A stretch of 64,000 nt of DNA from Bradyrhizobium algeriense (GCF_036924595.1 NZ_JAZHRV010000001.1:1364001-1428000), one strand, 5' to 3'. Counted from the stretch's first letter, positions 1 to 9,155 are shown. The notes: generated by a model not told the origin, from the sequence alone. Translations and numbers: made by a program.

Positions 1-1
1 G

Positions 2-583
2 CGCTCGATCCTCTCGCAGCTTGTCAGCGATATTGACGAGGTTTCGATGCGTCATATAACCCGAAAGACCGACGCCCTTAAGCTCTTGACAGGCTACGCG
101 GCTACGCTGCTCGACGACAACGCGGTGGCGGCGACCGCGCTTCTGCATCTTGCAGTCAGTCATATCCACGACCTTGTTGCACTTGCGCTTGGAGCAACAC
201 GTGACCACGCCGGCGCGGCGCAGGATCGCGGAGTGCGTGCCGCCCGGCTAATTGCTGCCAAGACCTACATCATGCAGCAAAGCGGCCGTCGAGACCTTTC
301 GGTTGGAGCTGTTGCCGCGGAACTCGGCGTGTCCGCGCGCTACCTGCAAATGCTTTTCGAGGTCGATGGCACGACGTTTTCCGCATTCCTGCTCAATCGG
401 CGGCTCGTGCACGCTCATCGGATGCTCTGCGCACCGCGATCCCGCCGACGCCCGGTGAGCACCATTGCCTACGACGTCGGGTTTGGCGATCTGTCGTACT
501 TCAACCGCAGCTTCCGAACTTTTTACGGCCTCACGCCACGAGACGTCAGGGAAGCTGCCGCCAATGAGCCGGATAATCCCTGA
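2..583 (+). CDS. AraC-family regulator, C-terminal part (cut by left edge)
   Basis: The frame is open from base 2 through the first ATG at 47 to the stop at 583, so the gene begins outside the window and the start is unknown. The visible 193 residues contain the double helix-turn-helix of AraC/XylS regulators. The first helix pair is around VAAELGVSARYLQMLF, and the second is the family signature around IAYDVGFGDLSYFNRSFR followed by the usual YGLTP end. The preceding portion resembles the linker of AraC proteins with an AraC-type N-terminal sensing domain. It is a DNA-binding transcription regulator of unknown target. The stop is followed by more than 600 bp without a gene on this strand. 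Confidence 0.85.
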   Translation, partial: RSILSQLVSDIDEVSMRHITRKTDALKLLTGYAATLLDDNAVAATALLHLAVSHIHDLVALALGATRDHAGAAQDRGVRAARLIAAKTYIMQQSGRRDLSVGAVAAELGVSARYLQMLFEVDGTTFSAFLLNRRLVHAHRMLCAPRSRRRPVSTIAYDVGFGDLSYFNRSFRTFYGLTPRDVREAAANEPDNP

Positions 584-1009
584 AAGATTCCTCGCATCGG
601 CTTGGTCCCTCTCGTCGCTGGTGTGTGAAGGCGCCATCTAAAGCGTGATAAGTTTAGGTTGAAGGGGCCTCGACGTTTGGCTCACCTCGCCCCGCTTGCG
701 GCCGGTTGCGGGGAGAGGTCGGATTGCCTAGGCGATGCCAACGGGTCGCGCGAATGCGCGCCTGATGACAGGCTCCGCATCGTCCGGCAATCCGGGTGAG
801 GGGGACCATCCGCGAGCATGAATCTGTGGAGAGTCCTCCTCGCCCCGACCCTCTAAGAGCGAGCTTCGCTCGTCTCGACTCCGCAAGCGGGGCGAGGGAG
901 AAGTAGTCCCGCCGCTTCAACCTCAACTCATCACGCTTTCGCTGAGCCAGCCTTCTGCTGCTGCGGAGATCGTGCTTCTCCGCCGCCGATATGGCCGCGG
1001 AAGGCCGCG
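584..1009. repeat. Intergenic stretch with a Bradyrhizobium-type dispersed repeat
   Basis: No credible gene is seen. From about 660 to 905 the sequence has the look of the dispersed repeat common in Bradyrhizobium intergenic regions: alternating blocks such as ctcgccccgcttgcgg, a ggagaggtcggattgc block, gggtgaggggga, and a closing gcggggcgaggga. These blocks are partly complementary and could fold into a long stem. The minus-strand open frame across it (654-1136) is Arg/Ser-rich, without a domain, and is taken as a by-product of the repeat. Confidence 0.5.
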
Positions 1010-1185
1010 AGACGTTGTGCATGCCCGGTTCGATGCCGATCATTGCCTGGGCCTGTCGCCGATTTGCATCAGCGGCGGAGAAATTGTCCGTACTTCGTTC
1101 TGGCCCAATCCGTTTTCGTTTCTGTCCAAGTTTCATTCGCGGCGATGTTTAGGGTTTGCGGATGCCGACTCTCGCAGGCGTGCGC
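1010..1185 (+). promoter_or_regulatory. Leader A of the autotransporter gene, homologous to leader B at 4692
   Basis: About 165 bp here align by eye, at roughly three quarters identity, with the sequence in front of the porin gene (4692-4866). Shared blocks in the same order include cgatgccgatca, gggcctgtcgc, atttgcatcagcgg, aattgtccg, tccgtccaagt (tctgtccaagt here) and a gcggat...ctcgc end. Both lie 50-60 bp before the presumed start of an outer-membrane protein gene. This points to a common promoter or untranslated leader. Which part is promoter and which RNA leader cannot be told from sequence. Confidence 0.6.
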
Positions 1186-1237
1186 CGTCGCGTCCGGCAG
1201 CGAATCGGTTTTCGAATTTGAAGCGAATGGAATGCAG

Positions 1238-4200
1238 ATGACCCGAGCTACCCCAAACGATGCCGCATCTCAGGCGCGATCGAGCCAGCCAGCCGGCCTG
1301 CCGGCGACCGCGCTGGCGCTGGCGCTGTTGAGCGCGCCGTTCGCTGCGATCGGGCAGGCCGAGGCCTGCACCGTAGGTGGATCGCCGAGCGCGTCAGCCA
1401 GCGATTCGGTCGTCGATTGCTCCGGCGCGACCACCAATAGCGGGCCGGGCGGCATTGCCGGCTACGGCTCCGTGAACGACAATAATAACACCTACAATAT
1501 CCAGTCGGGCGCGTCGGTGACGGGAGATAGTTTCGGGGTGGTCATCGGTACGGGGGCGACGTTTAATAGTTCCGGCACCATCACGGGCGCGGGTGCCGCG
1601 GGCATCACTGGGACTGATGCCACTATTACCAACACAATCAGCGGCATCATCACGGGCAACAACGGCATCACCCTTGGCGCTCTTAATCTCAACAACGCCG
1701 GTCAGGTATTGGGACCGGGTGCGAACGGCGGCGCCATCAGCGCCGGCGCCGCGAATGTGACGAATGCGAGCACCGGCACCATCTCTGGCGTATTATTTGG
1801 TATCAGGAGCACAAACGGCACCGTCACCCTCGACAATGCCGGCGCCATCTCGGGACAGGTCGGCATCGTTGGATCCACCGTCAGTGTGACCGCGAATACA
1901 GGCACCATCGATGGCTTAACTGGCATCCAGATCACAGGTAGCGGCACCAACATCATCAACAATGCCAGCACCATCTCGGGAAGCCCTGACGGCTCCGGCA
2001 TTTTTGCGACGGGGACCAACGTCACCATCGATGCGTCCGGCAACACCGGCGGCATCTCGGGCGGGGCGTTCGGCATCCAAGCCAACAACGCTATAACCGT
2101 CAGCAACGGCACCGGCACGATCTCGGGTACCGACCTAGACGGCAAGGGCATTTTCGGCAGCGCCGTCAACGTCACCGCCAACGCCGGCACCATTTCGGGC
2201 GGGGCGTTCGGCATCGCGGCCACGACCACTGCCGCGGTCGCCAACGCCGGCGCCATCTCGGGTGGACTGGTCGGCATCGGTGGATCCACCGTCAATGTGA
2301 CCGCGAATACAGGCACCATTACCGGCTTAGGGATTGGCATCGAGATCAGCGGTAGCGGCACCAACATCATCAACAATGCCAACATTATCTCGGGAACTAC
2401 CGGGATTGCTGCGACCGGGAGCAACGCGACCATCAATGCGTCCGGTAACATCGGCAACATCTCGGGCACGGCGTTCGGCATCCAAGCCGACCACAGTATA
2501 ACTGTCAGCAACGGCACCGGCACCATCTCGGGTACCGACGCGATAACCGGCGTCGGCATTCAGGGCAATAATGTCAACGTCACCGCCAACGCCGGCACCA
2601 TCTCCGGCGGCTTCGATGGCATCAATGCAACCGGCACCGCCACCGTGACCAACGGCGTTGCCGGCATCATCTCGGGGAAACAGGGTATCAATGCGACCAC
2701 CGCCATCGTGGCCAATGCCGGTCACATCCTGGGGGGCGCAACCAGCGCCGCCATCATCGGCGGGACCCTCAATGTCACCAACGCCAGCACCGGCACCATC
2801 TCGGGAGGCGGGGAGGGCCTCTTCGGCGACGGCGTCACCGTCACTAACGCCGGCCTGATCTCCGGGGCCCTTGCCGTCCGTGGGACCAATTTTGTCACCC
2901 TCCGCGCCAACACCGGCACCATCGAGGGCGCGGCGACCGGCATCAGTGCCGGCATCGCCAACGTCACCAACAACAGCGGCGGCACGATCTCAGGCGGGGC
3001 GTTCGGCATCCTCGCCAACGGCACCGCGACCGTGAACAACGACGGCGGCACAATCAAGGGCACAATCGGCATTCAAGCCAGCGGTGCCGCCACCATCACC
3101 AACGCCGGTACCATCGCCAGTACTGCCGGCGCGGCGGGTACCGCGATCAAGCTGACCAGCGCCGCCGACACGCTGACCCTGAAGCTCGGCTCGCAGGTCG
3201 TCGGCAAGGTCGACATGGGTCTCAACACCGCCGACGTCATCAATGTCGAGGCCACCACCGGCTCTCCGGGGCGCGGCTTGTCGACCTTGACGCGCAGCGC
3301 GGCGGGTGTGGTCGAGGCGCTGAAGGCGCGGCTCGTCAATTTCGAAGGCGTCATCAACACGGTGCTGGTCTCGCTCGGAGCGGGCGGCCAGCCCAGCGTG
3401 ACGGTCGGCGACGTCACCGCCTCGCTCGATCCCACCGCATTGGCGCAAGCCGATCGAACGCTGATGGAGTTCACCGGCGGCGTGTCGTCGATGGTGCAGG
3501 GCCGGCTCAACGGCGTGTCGCCGACCGGCGGCTCGAACCTGACGATGATGAGCTACGCCATGGAGGACTCTGTGCCGGCGGCGAAGGCCAATGCGCAGAT
3601 CTTCAACAAGGCTCCGGCGGCGAGCTGGGGCGCGGCGCCGGTGACGGTCTGGAGCAGCGCCTTCGGCGGACAACGCACCCAGAACGAGACCGATGCGACG
3701 CTGCGTTCGACCGCGACCGCGTTTGGCGGCGCGATCGGCATCGACCGCAAGGTCCGGCCGGACTGGCTGCTCGGGGCGTTCATTGGCGGCGGCGCCGGAC
3801 GGCTCTCAATCGATCTGAGCTCGCAGAAGGTCGACACCGAGTACGTGTTCGGCGGCGGCTACAGCCGGTTCGAATGGGCGAACCAGTTCCTCGATTTGAC
3901 GCTGCAGGGCGGCAATGCCCGCAACAAGTCGAGCCGGCTGGTGCAGAACAACATTGCCGGAGGCATTGATACCGCGAGCGCCAGCTACAACGGCTGGTTC
4001 GTCAGCCCGGAAGTGGCCTATGGCTATCGCCTCGACGTCGGCAACGGCTATTTGCTGACGCCGACGGCGCGGCTGCGCTATGTCGCCGGCTTCTTCGACG
4101 GCTATAGCGAATCCGGCTCGGCGCAGACGCTCTCGGTCGGCCGGCGCACGTTGCAGGATATCGAGGAGCGGGCCGAACTCGACGTCTCCAGGACGACGAG

Positions 4201-4477
4201 CTTCTTCGGCGGCGACCACGTCTTGAAGACCAATGTCCATGGCGGCGTGATCGCGCTGCAGCGGGTCGGCGACACCACGGTGAGCACCGTGCTGATCGGG
4301 CAGAACCTCGCCTTCGCCACGCCGGGCAAAGCCAGCACGGTCGGCGCGGTGTTCGGCGCCGGCTTCGACTATCGCACCAGCCAAAACGTCGCGGTGTTCG
4401 GCGCCGTCGAAGGCATCGCGATGTCCGACCAGAGCCGCACCGCCACCGCCAAGGGCGGCGTGCGGGTGACGTTCTGA
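1238..4477 (+). CDS. Repeat-rich autotransporter (type V secretion), outer membrane
   Basis: The start is placed at ATG 1238 (1232 is an equally possible ATG two codons earlier), because a Sec-type signal follows: about 15 polar residues, then the hydrophobic [19 protein letters not shown] and an Ala-rich cleavage site near residue 42. The open frame continues upstream to 1043 but that part lies in the conserved leader. The mature N-terminal two thirds, about residues 45-640, is a passenger of degenerate repeats with the core N-A-G-x-I-S-G-G-x-x-G-I, as expected for a right-handed beta-helix. About residues 800-1079 form an autotransporter beta-barrel: a W-S-S-A-F-G-G-Q start, a GGGYSRFEW strand, and an alternating C-terminus ending in Phe. 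It probably exposes a repeat domain on the cell surface; adhesion is an inference. G, A, N, T and I dominate and Cys is nearly absent in the passenger. Confidence 0.9.
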   Translation: MTRATPNDAASQARSSQPAGLPATALALALLSAPFAAIGQAEACTVGGSPSASASDSVVDCSGATTNSGPGGIAGYGSVNDNNNTYNIQSGASVTGDSFGVVIGTGATFNSSGTITGAGAAGITGTDATITNTISGIITGNNGITLGALNLNNAGQVLGPGANGGAISAGAANVTNASTGTISGVLFGIRSTNGTVTLDNAGAISGQVGIVGSTVSVTANTGTIDGLTGIQITGSGTNIINNASTISGSPDGSGIFATGTNVTIDASGNTGGISGGAFGIQANNAITVSNGTGTISGTDLDGKGIFGSAVNVTANAGTISGGAFGIAATTTAAVANAGAISGGLVGIGGSTVNVTANTGTITGLGIGIEISGSGTNIINNANIISGTTGIAATGSNATINASGNIGNISGTAFGIQADHSITVSNGTGTISGTDAITGVGIQGNNVNVTANAGTISGGFDGINATGTATVTNGVAGIISGKQGINATTAIVANAGHILGGATSAAIIGGTLNVTNASTGTISGGGEGLFGDGVTVTNAGLISGALAVRGTNFVTLRANTGTIEGAATGISAGIANVTNNSGGTISGGAFGILANGTATVNNDGGTIKGTIGIQASGAATITNAGTIASTAGAAGTAIKLTSAADTLTLKLGSQVVGKVDMGLNTADVINVEATTGSPGRGLSTLTRSAAGVVEALKARLVNFEGVINTVLVSLGAGGQPSVTVGDVTASLDPTALAQADRTLMEFTGGVSSMVQGRLNGVSPTGGSNLTMMSYAMEDSVPAAKANAQIFNKAPAASWGAAPVTVWSSAFGGQRTQNETDATLRSTATAFGGAIGIDRKVRPDWLLGAFIGGGAGRLSIDLSSQKVDTEYVFGGGYSRFEWANQFLDLTLQGGNARNKSSRLVQNNIAGGIDTASASYNGWFVSPEVAYGYRLDVGNGYLLTPTARLRYVAGFFDGYSESGSAQTLSVGRRTLQDIEERAELDVSRTTSFFGGDHVLKTNVHGGVIALQRVGDTTVSTVLIGQNLAFATPGKASTVGAVFGAGFDYRTSQNVAVFGAVEGIAMSDQSRTATAKGGVRVTF

Positions 4478-4499
4478 GCGTTTCGCCGCCGCGCCGTCA

Positions 4500-4680
4500 G
4501 GCGGGCAATCCGAAGCCGTCATTCCGGGGCGATGCAAAGCATCGAACTATGGTGCGCAATTGCGCACCTGAGAATCTCGAGATTCCCCGGTGTGCAATTG
4601 CACACCTGAGGTCTGGTCCTTCGGACCATCTACGTTGCGCAATTGCGCATCGGGGAATGACGAAGGCTGACGGAATGCGT
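4500..4680. repeat. Palindromic intergenic repeat of Bradyrhizobium/Rhodopseudomonas type
   Basis: A compact repetitive element lies between the autotransporter and the porin leader. It contains three near-identical palindromes of the form gtgcgcaattgcgcac / gtgcaattgcac / ttgcgcaattgcgca, a palindromic ggtccttcggacc, and the block gagaatctcgagattcccc. The outer ends are inverted copies (gtcattccgggg at the left, cggggaatgac at the right). This is the architecture of REP-like elements found many times in genomes of this group. It may act as a transcription terminator or a target of a REP-associated transposase; neither is shown here. Confidence 0.75.
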
Positions 4681-4691
4681 ATAGGGCCGCG

Positions 4692-4866
4692 CGACGTTTG
4701 CATGACCGCTCGATGCCGATCATGGCCGGGCCTGTCGCAAATTTGCATCAGCGGCACACCAATTGTCCGCATTTCGTTTTGGTCCAAGCCCTCTGCGCTT
4801 CCGTCCAAGTCGCAAATCCCCCTCGCGCATAAGACTAGCGGATATCGAATCTCGCTTGTGAGATTC
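4692..4866 (+). promoter_or_regulatory. Leader B of the porin gene, homologous to leader A at 1010
   Basis: This is the second copy of the conserved leader described for the autotransporter gene. At its 3' end it carries a perfect 7-bp hairpin (4847-4853 GAATCTC with 4860-4866 GAGATTC), about 50 bp before the porin start codon. The hairpin is less clear in leader A. A role as promoter plus structured 5' untranslated region is inferred. Confidence 0.6.
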
Positions 4867-4914
4867 ATGTCGGGCGCTGCCACTCGCGTGGTCGAGTAAT
4901 CAACGGAGAATTCA

Positions 4915-5808
4915 ATGAAGCGGATTTTGGGCGGAATGGTTGTGGCGGTGGCGCTATCCGGTTCAAGCTTCGCCGCCGATCTCGGCGCGCGCACCTACGC
5001 CAAGGCGCCCGCGATGATGGCTCCCGCCGCCAACTGGTCCGGCTGGTATGCCGGTGTTAATGCAGGCTGGGTTGGTGGCGCAAACGAAGTCAGCACCAGC
5101 GGAGCGGTGTCTCCGGCCAATACGGCTGACCTGCCCAATGCAGCCGCCATGGCGGCTGGTGCAACAAGTTCGTCCCGGGGATCAAACAGCTTCATCGGCG
5201 GCGGTCAGTTTGGGTACAACTATCAATTCTCGCCGCTGTTTGTAGCGGGTTTCGAGGCGGACATTCAGGGCATATCCCGATCGCGCCGAAGCTCGTCCTC
5301 ATCTGTGTTTCCGGGAGGTCCCGGCGTACCACCCGGGACTGGCTTCGCGACCAACATCGCCAATACGTCGGATCCGGCCTACCTTGGAACGTTTCGGGCT
5401 CGTCTCGGCGTTACCGTGAATCCGAACATTCTTTTATATGCGACCGGTGGCTTGGCGTACGGGGAAACAAAATCCGACACGGCCATCGCTCAATCCGGGA
5501 TTAATGCCACTAACCCCAACCAACCGCCCTTCACCATCACTCCGGCATCAGGAGCGTTTTCTGGCATGCGCGTGGGATATGCCGTTGGTGCGGGTGGCGA
5601 GTGGATGTTCGCTCCCAACTGGAGCGCCAAGCTCGAGTATCTATACTATGATCTGGGCTCCGCGACCTATTCGACCGGAAGCCTTGTCAGCAGCAGTTTT
5701 GGGCCTACGGCCTTCCCAGGATTCGGTATTGGCGCTGTCGATACGTCGACCAAAGTGCGCTTCGACGACCACATCGTTCGCGTCGGTGTGAACTATCACT
5801 TCAATTGA
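4915..5808 (+). CDS. Omp25/Omp31-type outer-membrane beta-barrel protein
   Basis: A 297-residue protein of the small porin-like family abundant in Bradyrhizobium and Brucella. It starts with a signal peptide (about 21 residues, cleaved after SSFAAD or SFA), then the family's Ala/Pro-rich stretch with K-A-P-A-M-M-A-P, then the first strand NWSGWYAGVNAGW. Later strands include GGGQFGYNYQF, LGTFRARLGVTVNPNILLYATGGLAYG and WSAKLEYLYYDLG. The C-terminus VRVGVNYHFN ends in an aromatic-plus-one pattern typical for BAM-dependent insertion. A good ribosome site (cggaga) precedes ATG 4915. It lies behind a leader shared with the autotransporter gene, so the two may be co-regulated. Confidence 0.93.
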   Translation: MKRILGGMVVAVALSGSSFAADLGARTYAKAPAMMAPAANWSGWYAGVNAGWVGGANEVSTSGAVSPANTADLPNAAAMAAGATSSSRGSNSFIGGGQFGYNYQFSPLFVAGFEADIQGISRSRRSSSSSVFPGGPGVPPGTGFATNIANTSDPAYLGTFRARLGVTVNPNILLYATGGLAYGETKSDTAIAQSGINATNPNQPPFTITPASGAFSGMRVGYAVGAGGEWMFAPNWSAKLEYLYYDLGSATYSTGSLVSSSFGPTAFPGFGIGAVDTSTKVRFDDHIVRVGVNYHFN

Positions 5809-5850
5809 TCGCAAGGGCGACCGGCCGGCGCCGGTTCAGCGCTTCAACGC

Positions 5851-5877
5851 AAAGCCCGGCCTCGCGCCGGGCTTTTT
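5851..5877 (+). terminator. Rho-independent terminator of the porin gene
   Basis: An AAAGCCCGGC arm, a short loop and a GCCGGGCTTTTT arm with T-run form a strong stem 43 bp after the porin stop codon. Confidence 0.9.
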
Positions 5878-5878
5878 G

Positions 5879-6233
5879 TGTTCGATGATTCTCGGTGTTG
5901 CAACACTCATCGACACAAGCTGCCGACCGTCTCATCGCTCCGCCTCGCATTAACCACGCATGGATCCAGCCGAGGCGTGCCGTCGCGTTCTCCTCCGTTC
6001 GGAGGGCGCGTCCCATATAGCGCGCCAGTATGGCTGGGCGCCTCTTCATCGACCCCGGTTTTTGCCAGCCACAAGCGGCTACAGGGAAGCCCCATCCTCC
6101 GCCGTTGCGCGTCACTCGCGCCTTTGCGTCCGCTGCCGCGAGCATCGGGCAGAAGTCGTGATCTTGCAGGTGCAACCGATTTGTTCCCAATGCGGCATCC
6201 AGTCGTCAGCCGCTCTGTTAGGTGTCCCAGAGA
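5879..6233. other. Gap of about 350 bp without a supported gene
   Basis: Several open frames cross this stretch on both strands, but none has a domain, a ribosome site with a proper start, or a signal peptide. No convincing remnant of a neighbouring gene was recognised. Confidence 0.4.
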
Positions 6234-6506
6234 ATGCCTCGCTTTTTCTTCGATCTCATCTTCGATCAATATGTGGTTCTGGACCCCGGAGGAATGTTGT
6301 TCGAACACGCCACCAGCGCAGCGGCGGCCGCTGACGAAATGGCGCGGCATCTTGTGGTTTCGCGGCCCGAACTGCGGAACAGCGGCGGCTGGATACGGGT
6401 CAGGGATGAGCGCAGAAATGAAGTCTGCCGATCCTCGGTCAATCCTGACGCAGCCGAAGACAGCACGTCATATGCACCAGCCAAACGGGCGAATACCAGA
6501 ACGTGA
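6234..6506 (+). CDS. DUF6894 family small protein
   Basis: A 90-residue protein starting MPRFFFDLIFDQYVVLD, the hallmark opening of DUF6894 proteins (M-P-R-Y/F-F-F-D), with D-P-G-G replacing the usual D-x-x-G and the central helix AADEMARHLV. The family's typical end is a V-R-D-E/D strand, visible here as GWIRVRDERRNEVCR at about residues 50-65. After that, about 22 residues run on with no family likeness. The frame also opens at a GTG four codons earlier, but ATG 6234 gives the canonical start. Function of the family is unknown; many copies occur per Bradyrhizobium genome. Confidence 0.75.
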   Translation: MPRFFFDLIFDQYVVLDPGGMLFEHATSAAAAADEMARHLVVSRPELRNSGGWIRVRDERRNEVCRSSVNPDAAEDSTSYAPAKRANTRT

Positions 6507-6573
6507 ATTCCAATCGGATTAGAAAATCGGTGCGCGACAGCCGTGGACGCGAGGCATGCGGACTTAGACGCGC

Positions 6574-6597
6574 GCATCCTCCGACCGTACGACGCGG
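6574..6597 (+). repeat. Copy 1 of a 22-bp intergenic element (ATCCTCCGATCG core)
   Basis: Core atcctccgaccg followed by acgacgcgg, 67 bp before the start of the DUF3455 gene and oriented toward it. It is one of six copies between 6.5 and 16 kb; the others are at 8559, 9259, 10149, 15798 and 15910. Confidence 0.55.
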
Positions 6598-6663
6598 CGC
6601 GATCCATATGGCGCTATGGTCGTGGGTGAACCTGGCAAAGACGAATCTTCGAAAAGAGGGCCT

Positions 6664-7176
6664 ATGAATAGCCGTTTGAAAATGCCGCTTATCGCCATCT
6701 CGCTTGCTATCGCCGCGCTGTCCGCAACGCAGGCCTCGGCCCAGGTGCCGGCAGGGCTTGCCGTCCCGGACGCCATTGTAGTCGCGACGCTGCACGCCGA
6801 AGGCGCCCAGATCTACGATTGCAAACCTGGTGCCGATGGCAAGCCGGTCTGGCAGTTTCGCGAGCCTATCGCCGCGCTGGTACAGGACGGAAAAACCGTC
6901 GGACGCCACTACGCGGGACCGAATTGGGAGCATATGGATGGAAGCGCAATACGGGGAAAGGCTGCTGCCACCGCGCCGGGCGCGACGTCGAACGACATCG
7001 CCTGGCTCAAGCTTGACGTGACGGAACATCACGGCGAGGGCACCTTCGCTACCGTGACAACCGTCCAGCGTCTCAACACGCAGGGCGGAATGGCGCAGGG
7101 ACCATGCGAGAAGGCGGGCAGCTACCGCAGCGTTGCCTATTCCGCGGACTATGTGTTCTTGCGCAAGAGAAGCTGA
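6664..7176 (+). CDS. DUF3455 family secreted protein
   Basis: A 170-residue protein. The start is ATG 6664 (ribosome site aagaggg just upstream) rather than the ATG at 6616, because a clean signal peptide follows: MNSRLKMPLIAISLAIAALS, cleavage after QASA near residue 25. The mature part begins VPAGLAVPDAIVVATLHAEGAQIYDC and contains GPNWEHMDGSAIRGK, DIAWLKLDV and the end CEKAGSYRSVAYSADYVF. These are the conserved blocks of DUF3455, a periplasmic or secreted family of unknown function in bacteria and fungi. Two cysteines (in YDC and PCEKAG) could form a disulfide. A copy of the 22-bp element at 6574 precedes it. Confidence 0.85.
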   Translation: MNSRLKMPLIAISLAIAALSATQASAQVPAGLAVPDAIVVATLHAEGAQIYDCKPGADGKPVWQFREPIAALVQDGKTVGRHYAGPNWEHMDGSAIRGKAAATAPGATSNDIAWLKLDVTEHHGEGTFATVTTVQRLNTQGGMAQGPCEKAGSYRSVAYSADYVFLRKRS

Positions 7177-7628
7177 AAGCTCTGACGCGCTGGTTCACAC
7201 ATGTTCCCCAGTCCTGCAGGGGTCGTGCTCTTCCCTGCGGCAATTTGGCGAGATTGCGCGTGCTTCGATCTGGAAAATCCGACCGCAGCTGCCTGGCCGG
7301 AGAGGTCGGATCGAGGACCTGCTCTCGACTGTGGAAGGTGCCAGCGGTGCATGGTTGATCGGGGACACCGCCTGTCAGTCGGTATGCCTGATCCGCGCCC
7401 GGAAATGAGCGCCGCCCTTCGATCAATTTCCGATAATCCAGCCTCTACACGAGGCTTCCACGTGTGGCGCGCTGCCCAGGTTCAGTTCCTGAACTAGTGG
7501 GGCGTGGCGAAGGCTGATAGTCCGCATTTCACGAGCATGGGCCCGCCTGGAATCATTCACTGCCTTATCAGCGCTTATCGCCGATGGGCGCTGATCTGCA
7601 TTTCGCAGCCTCCAAACGGTGAGGACTT
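7177..7628. other. Gap of 450 bp; contains an operator-like palindrome
   Basis: No supported gene. The overlapping open frames (7104-7497) have no domain and no signal. The only recognisable element is the inverted repeat at 7483-7496. Confidence 0.5.
7483..7496. promoter_or_regulatory. Operator candidate CAGTTC-N2-GAACTA before SRPBCC gene 1
   Basis: CAGTTC and GAACTA half-sites are separated by 2 bp, 133 bp before the start of the SRPBCC gene. The same arrangement occurs at 10814-10827 and 11686-11699, in front of the GFA gene and in the hxlR/SRPBCC divergent promoter. The HxlR regulator encoded at 10902-11600 is the obvious candidate binder (inference). Confidence 0.6.
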
Positions 7629-8147
7629 ATGAAAAAACATACGACTGAACGGAACGTCACGGCATTGACCAGCTCTGCGGCACTTGGTGCGCTTGCTTTC
7701 CTGACCGTGGGTACGTCATCGGCTTTCGCTGCCACGCTGTCGTACAGGGCTGATGTCGATGGCACGCCGTCGGCGGTATGGGCTGCGATCGGTCCGTTTT
7801 GCGCGATCAAGGACTGGCTGCCGCAAGTTGGCGCCTGCATCGAGGACGGCAAGTCTCCTCCGACCCGCACAGTTGTGACCGAGGACGGCAAGGCGGCGTT
7901 CGTGGAGACCCAGACCGCTCGCGACGACGCAAAGTATAGTTATTCCTACAACTTCCGGGCGACGCCGTTGCCGGTCAGGCAATACGTGTCAACGATCAAA
8001 GTGGTGGCGAACGGTAAGGACACATCCACCGTGATCTGGAGCAGCACATACACCCCAGAGCCGGGGAAAGAAAAGGACGCGAGCGATGGTTTGCTCGCGA
8101 TTTACGAAGCGGGTCTGACCTCCATCAAGGCCAGGCTCGCGAAGTAG
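7629..8147 (+). CDS. Secreted SRPBCC (START-like) protein, copy 1
   Basis: A 172-residue protein. An N-terminal signal (ALGALAFLTVGTSSAFA, cleaved near residue 35) is followed by a polyketide-cyclase/START-like SRPBCC fold. The first strand and helix are TLSYRADVDGTPSAVWAAIGPFC, then the conserved KDWLPQVGACIEDG, the strand R-T-V-V-T-E-D-G-K-A-A-F-V-E-T, and a C-terminal helix AIYEAGLTSIKARLAK. SRPBCC proteins bind hydrophobic ligands in a deep cavity; an exported version suggests binding in the periplasm. It is a close paralogue of the gene at 11824, and the two signal peptides even begin alike (MKKHT/MRKHT). A ribosome site gtgagga precedes the ATG. A decayed LuxR gene follows at 8309. Confidence 0.88.
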   Translation: MKKHTTERNVTALTSSAALGALAFLTVGTSSAFAATLSYRADVDGTPSAVWAAIGPFCAIKDWLPQVGACIEDGKSPPTRTVVTEDGKAAFVETQTARDDAKYSYSYNFRATPLPVRQYVSTIKVVANGKDTSTVIWSSTYTPEPGKEKDASDGLLAIYEAGLTSIKARLAK

Positions 8148-8308
8148 GCCGGTGACCTCGCCGGCAGGCCCGCTTTCCTGACAAATCGCTTGCGCGTTAG
8201 CGGCTGGACGTGAGCCAAGCCTCCGGCACGTTGGCCGGCGAGATACCGATCCGACCTCCAACGAAGAAAGCCAAAAACTTCGTCCCACGCGCGGGCTTTT
8301 TGCCCCAG

Positions 8309-8505
8309 CGGCGCCTCTATCGGTAATGGGCGCGGTCCCGGGGGTGGATTGACGTTGCAAGTGCCGCGCTCGAGAAGTCGGCGACAGGTCGTTCGTTCTC
8401 GGAACAATCCAGACGCATGTCAGTCGAATGTTTGAAAAACAGGTGTCAGCCGCCAGGCCGATCTGGTCAAACTGGTTACTGGATTTTCGACGCCGCTCGC
8501 AGTCT
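8309..8505 (+). pseudogene. Scar of a LuxR regulator gene (internal deletion plus frameshift)
   Basis: Two blocks match the intact luxR-type gene at 12932. The first, about 8309-8404, corresponds to its region near 13320-13400: GWIDVASA is conserved, then A-L-E-K-S-A-T for V-L-D-K-S-A-T. The second, about 8405-8505, corresponds to its 3' end, 14040-14140: MFEK..., then ccgatctggtcaaactggt. About 650 bp between them are missing, and a 1-bp deletion after MFEK shifts the frame. Together with the upstream SRPBCC gene, this is the remains of a duplicated SRPBCC-LuxR unit. Identification is by reading the DNA alignment directly. Confidence 0.75.
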
Positions 8506-8558
8506 GATGCGAAAATCGCGCGCCGGCCTCAGCTAATCAGACCTTCATCCTGCGGCTC

Positions 8559-8581
8559 GCGTCCTCCGATCGCAGGACGCG
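8559..8581 (+). repeat. Copy 2 of the 22-bp intergenic element
   Basis: GCGTCCTCCGATCGCAGGAC followed by gcg. The ends GCGTCCT and AGGACGC are complementary, so this copy is an inverted repeat. It is 104 bp before the start at 8685 and oriented toward it. Confidence 0.55.
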
Positions 8582-8684
8582 CGCCTTTCAGCATCGCACT
8601 ACGGTCCGTCGAATCTCGTTCCAAGCGAGGTCAGGAATCTTGGGCAGGCGGCATCGTGCAGTGAACGAGCGAGAGGACCAGTTG

Positions 8685-9155
8685 ATGAAGATACCTGAAT
8701 GCTTCGCAATAACGATCTGGATTCTTCCGATGCTCGTGGCTGCTATCACCCTGGCTGTAGTGACGGATGAGGCGTTTGCCGAAAGTGGTCGTCGGCCTGG
8801 CACGGGCATCGGCAACACCGAAACCACGTCCCCACCGGCTGCCGGCGGCACCGCCGGCATCGTCGCAAAACCCGCTCCTGGCGGTCCGATCGGCAAGCCT
8901 CTTCCTCCCATTCCCATTGACCCCGGAAAAGGCGACGGTCGTGTCGGCCATGACGGCAGGTCCGATCACAGGCATAGCGGAAGGCATCGCTATTATAGTC
9001 GCTGGCACAAACACAGGCACAAGCACAGCCGCTATGAAAGCCCTCCCATTATCGGAAAGGATCCGGGGGAGCTGTTCAAACGCGGCGTAGTCGGGCCGCG
9101 GCCCGGGGCTGGCGGCGGGACGACCAAGCCTGTTCCCATTCCGATCGCCCGATAA
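8685..9155 (+). CDS. Small secreted protein, Pro/Gly- and His/Arg-rich
   Basis: The frame opens at 8640, but ATG 8685 has a ribosome site (gagagga) and is followed at once by a signal peptide (ITIWILPMLVAAITLAVVTDEAFA, split by a short break; cleavage near residue 32). The 125-residue mature part is low in complexity: a Gly/Pro/Ala stretch with P-I-P-I-D-P-G-K, a basic His-rich block HDGRSDHRHSGRHRYYSR and W-H-K-H-R-H-K-H-S-R-Y, then a second Gly/Pro end KPVPIPIAR. The clustered histidines could bind metal (inference). No family is recognised; such proteins are frequent in Bradyrhizobium. Confidence 0.65.
   Translation: MKIPECFAITIWILPMLVAAITLAVVTDEAFAESGRRPGTGIGNTETTSPPAAGGTAGIVAKPAPGGPIGKPLPPIPIDPGKGDGRVGHDGRSDHRHSGRHRYYSRWHKHRHKHSRYESPPIIGKDPGELFKRGVVGPRPGAGGGTTKPVPIPIAR

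Noticed and set aside
1500..3100. Regularly spaced short repeats that could suggest a CRISPR array
   Set aside because: The repeats are degenerate, in frame and coding for the passenger; no constant repeat-spacer pattern.
1702..3673. Long minus-strand open frames opposite the autotransporter passenger
   Set aside because: They mirror the repeat codons, overlap in several frames, have no ribosome site or domain, and vanish where the repeats end.
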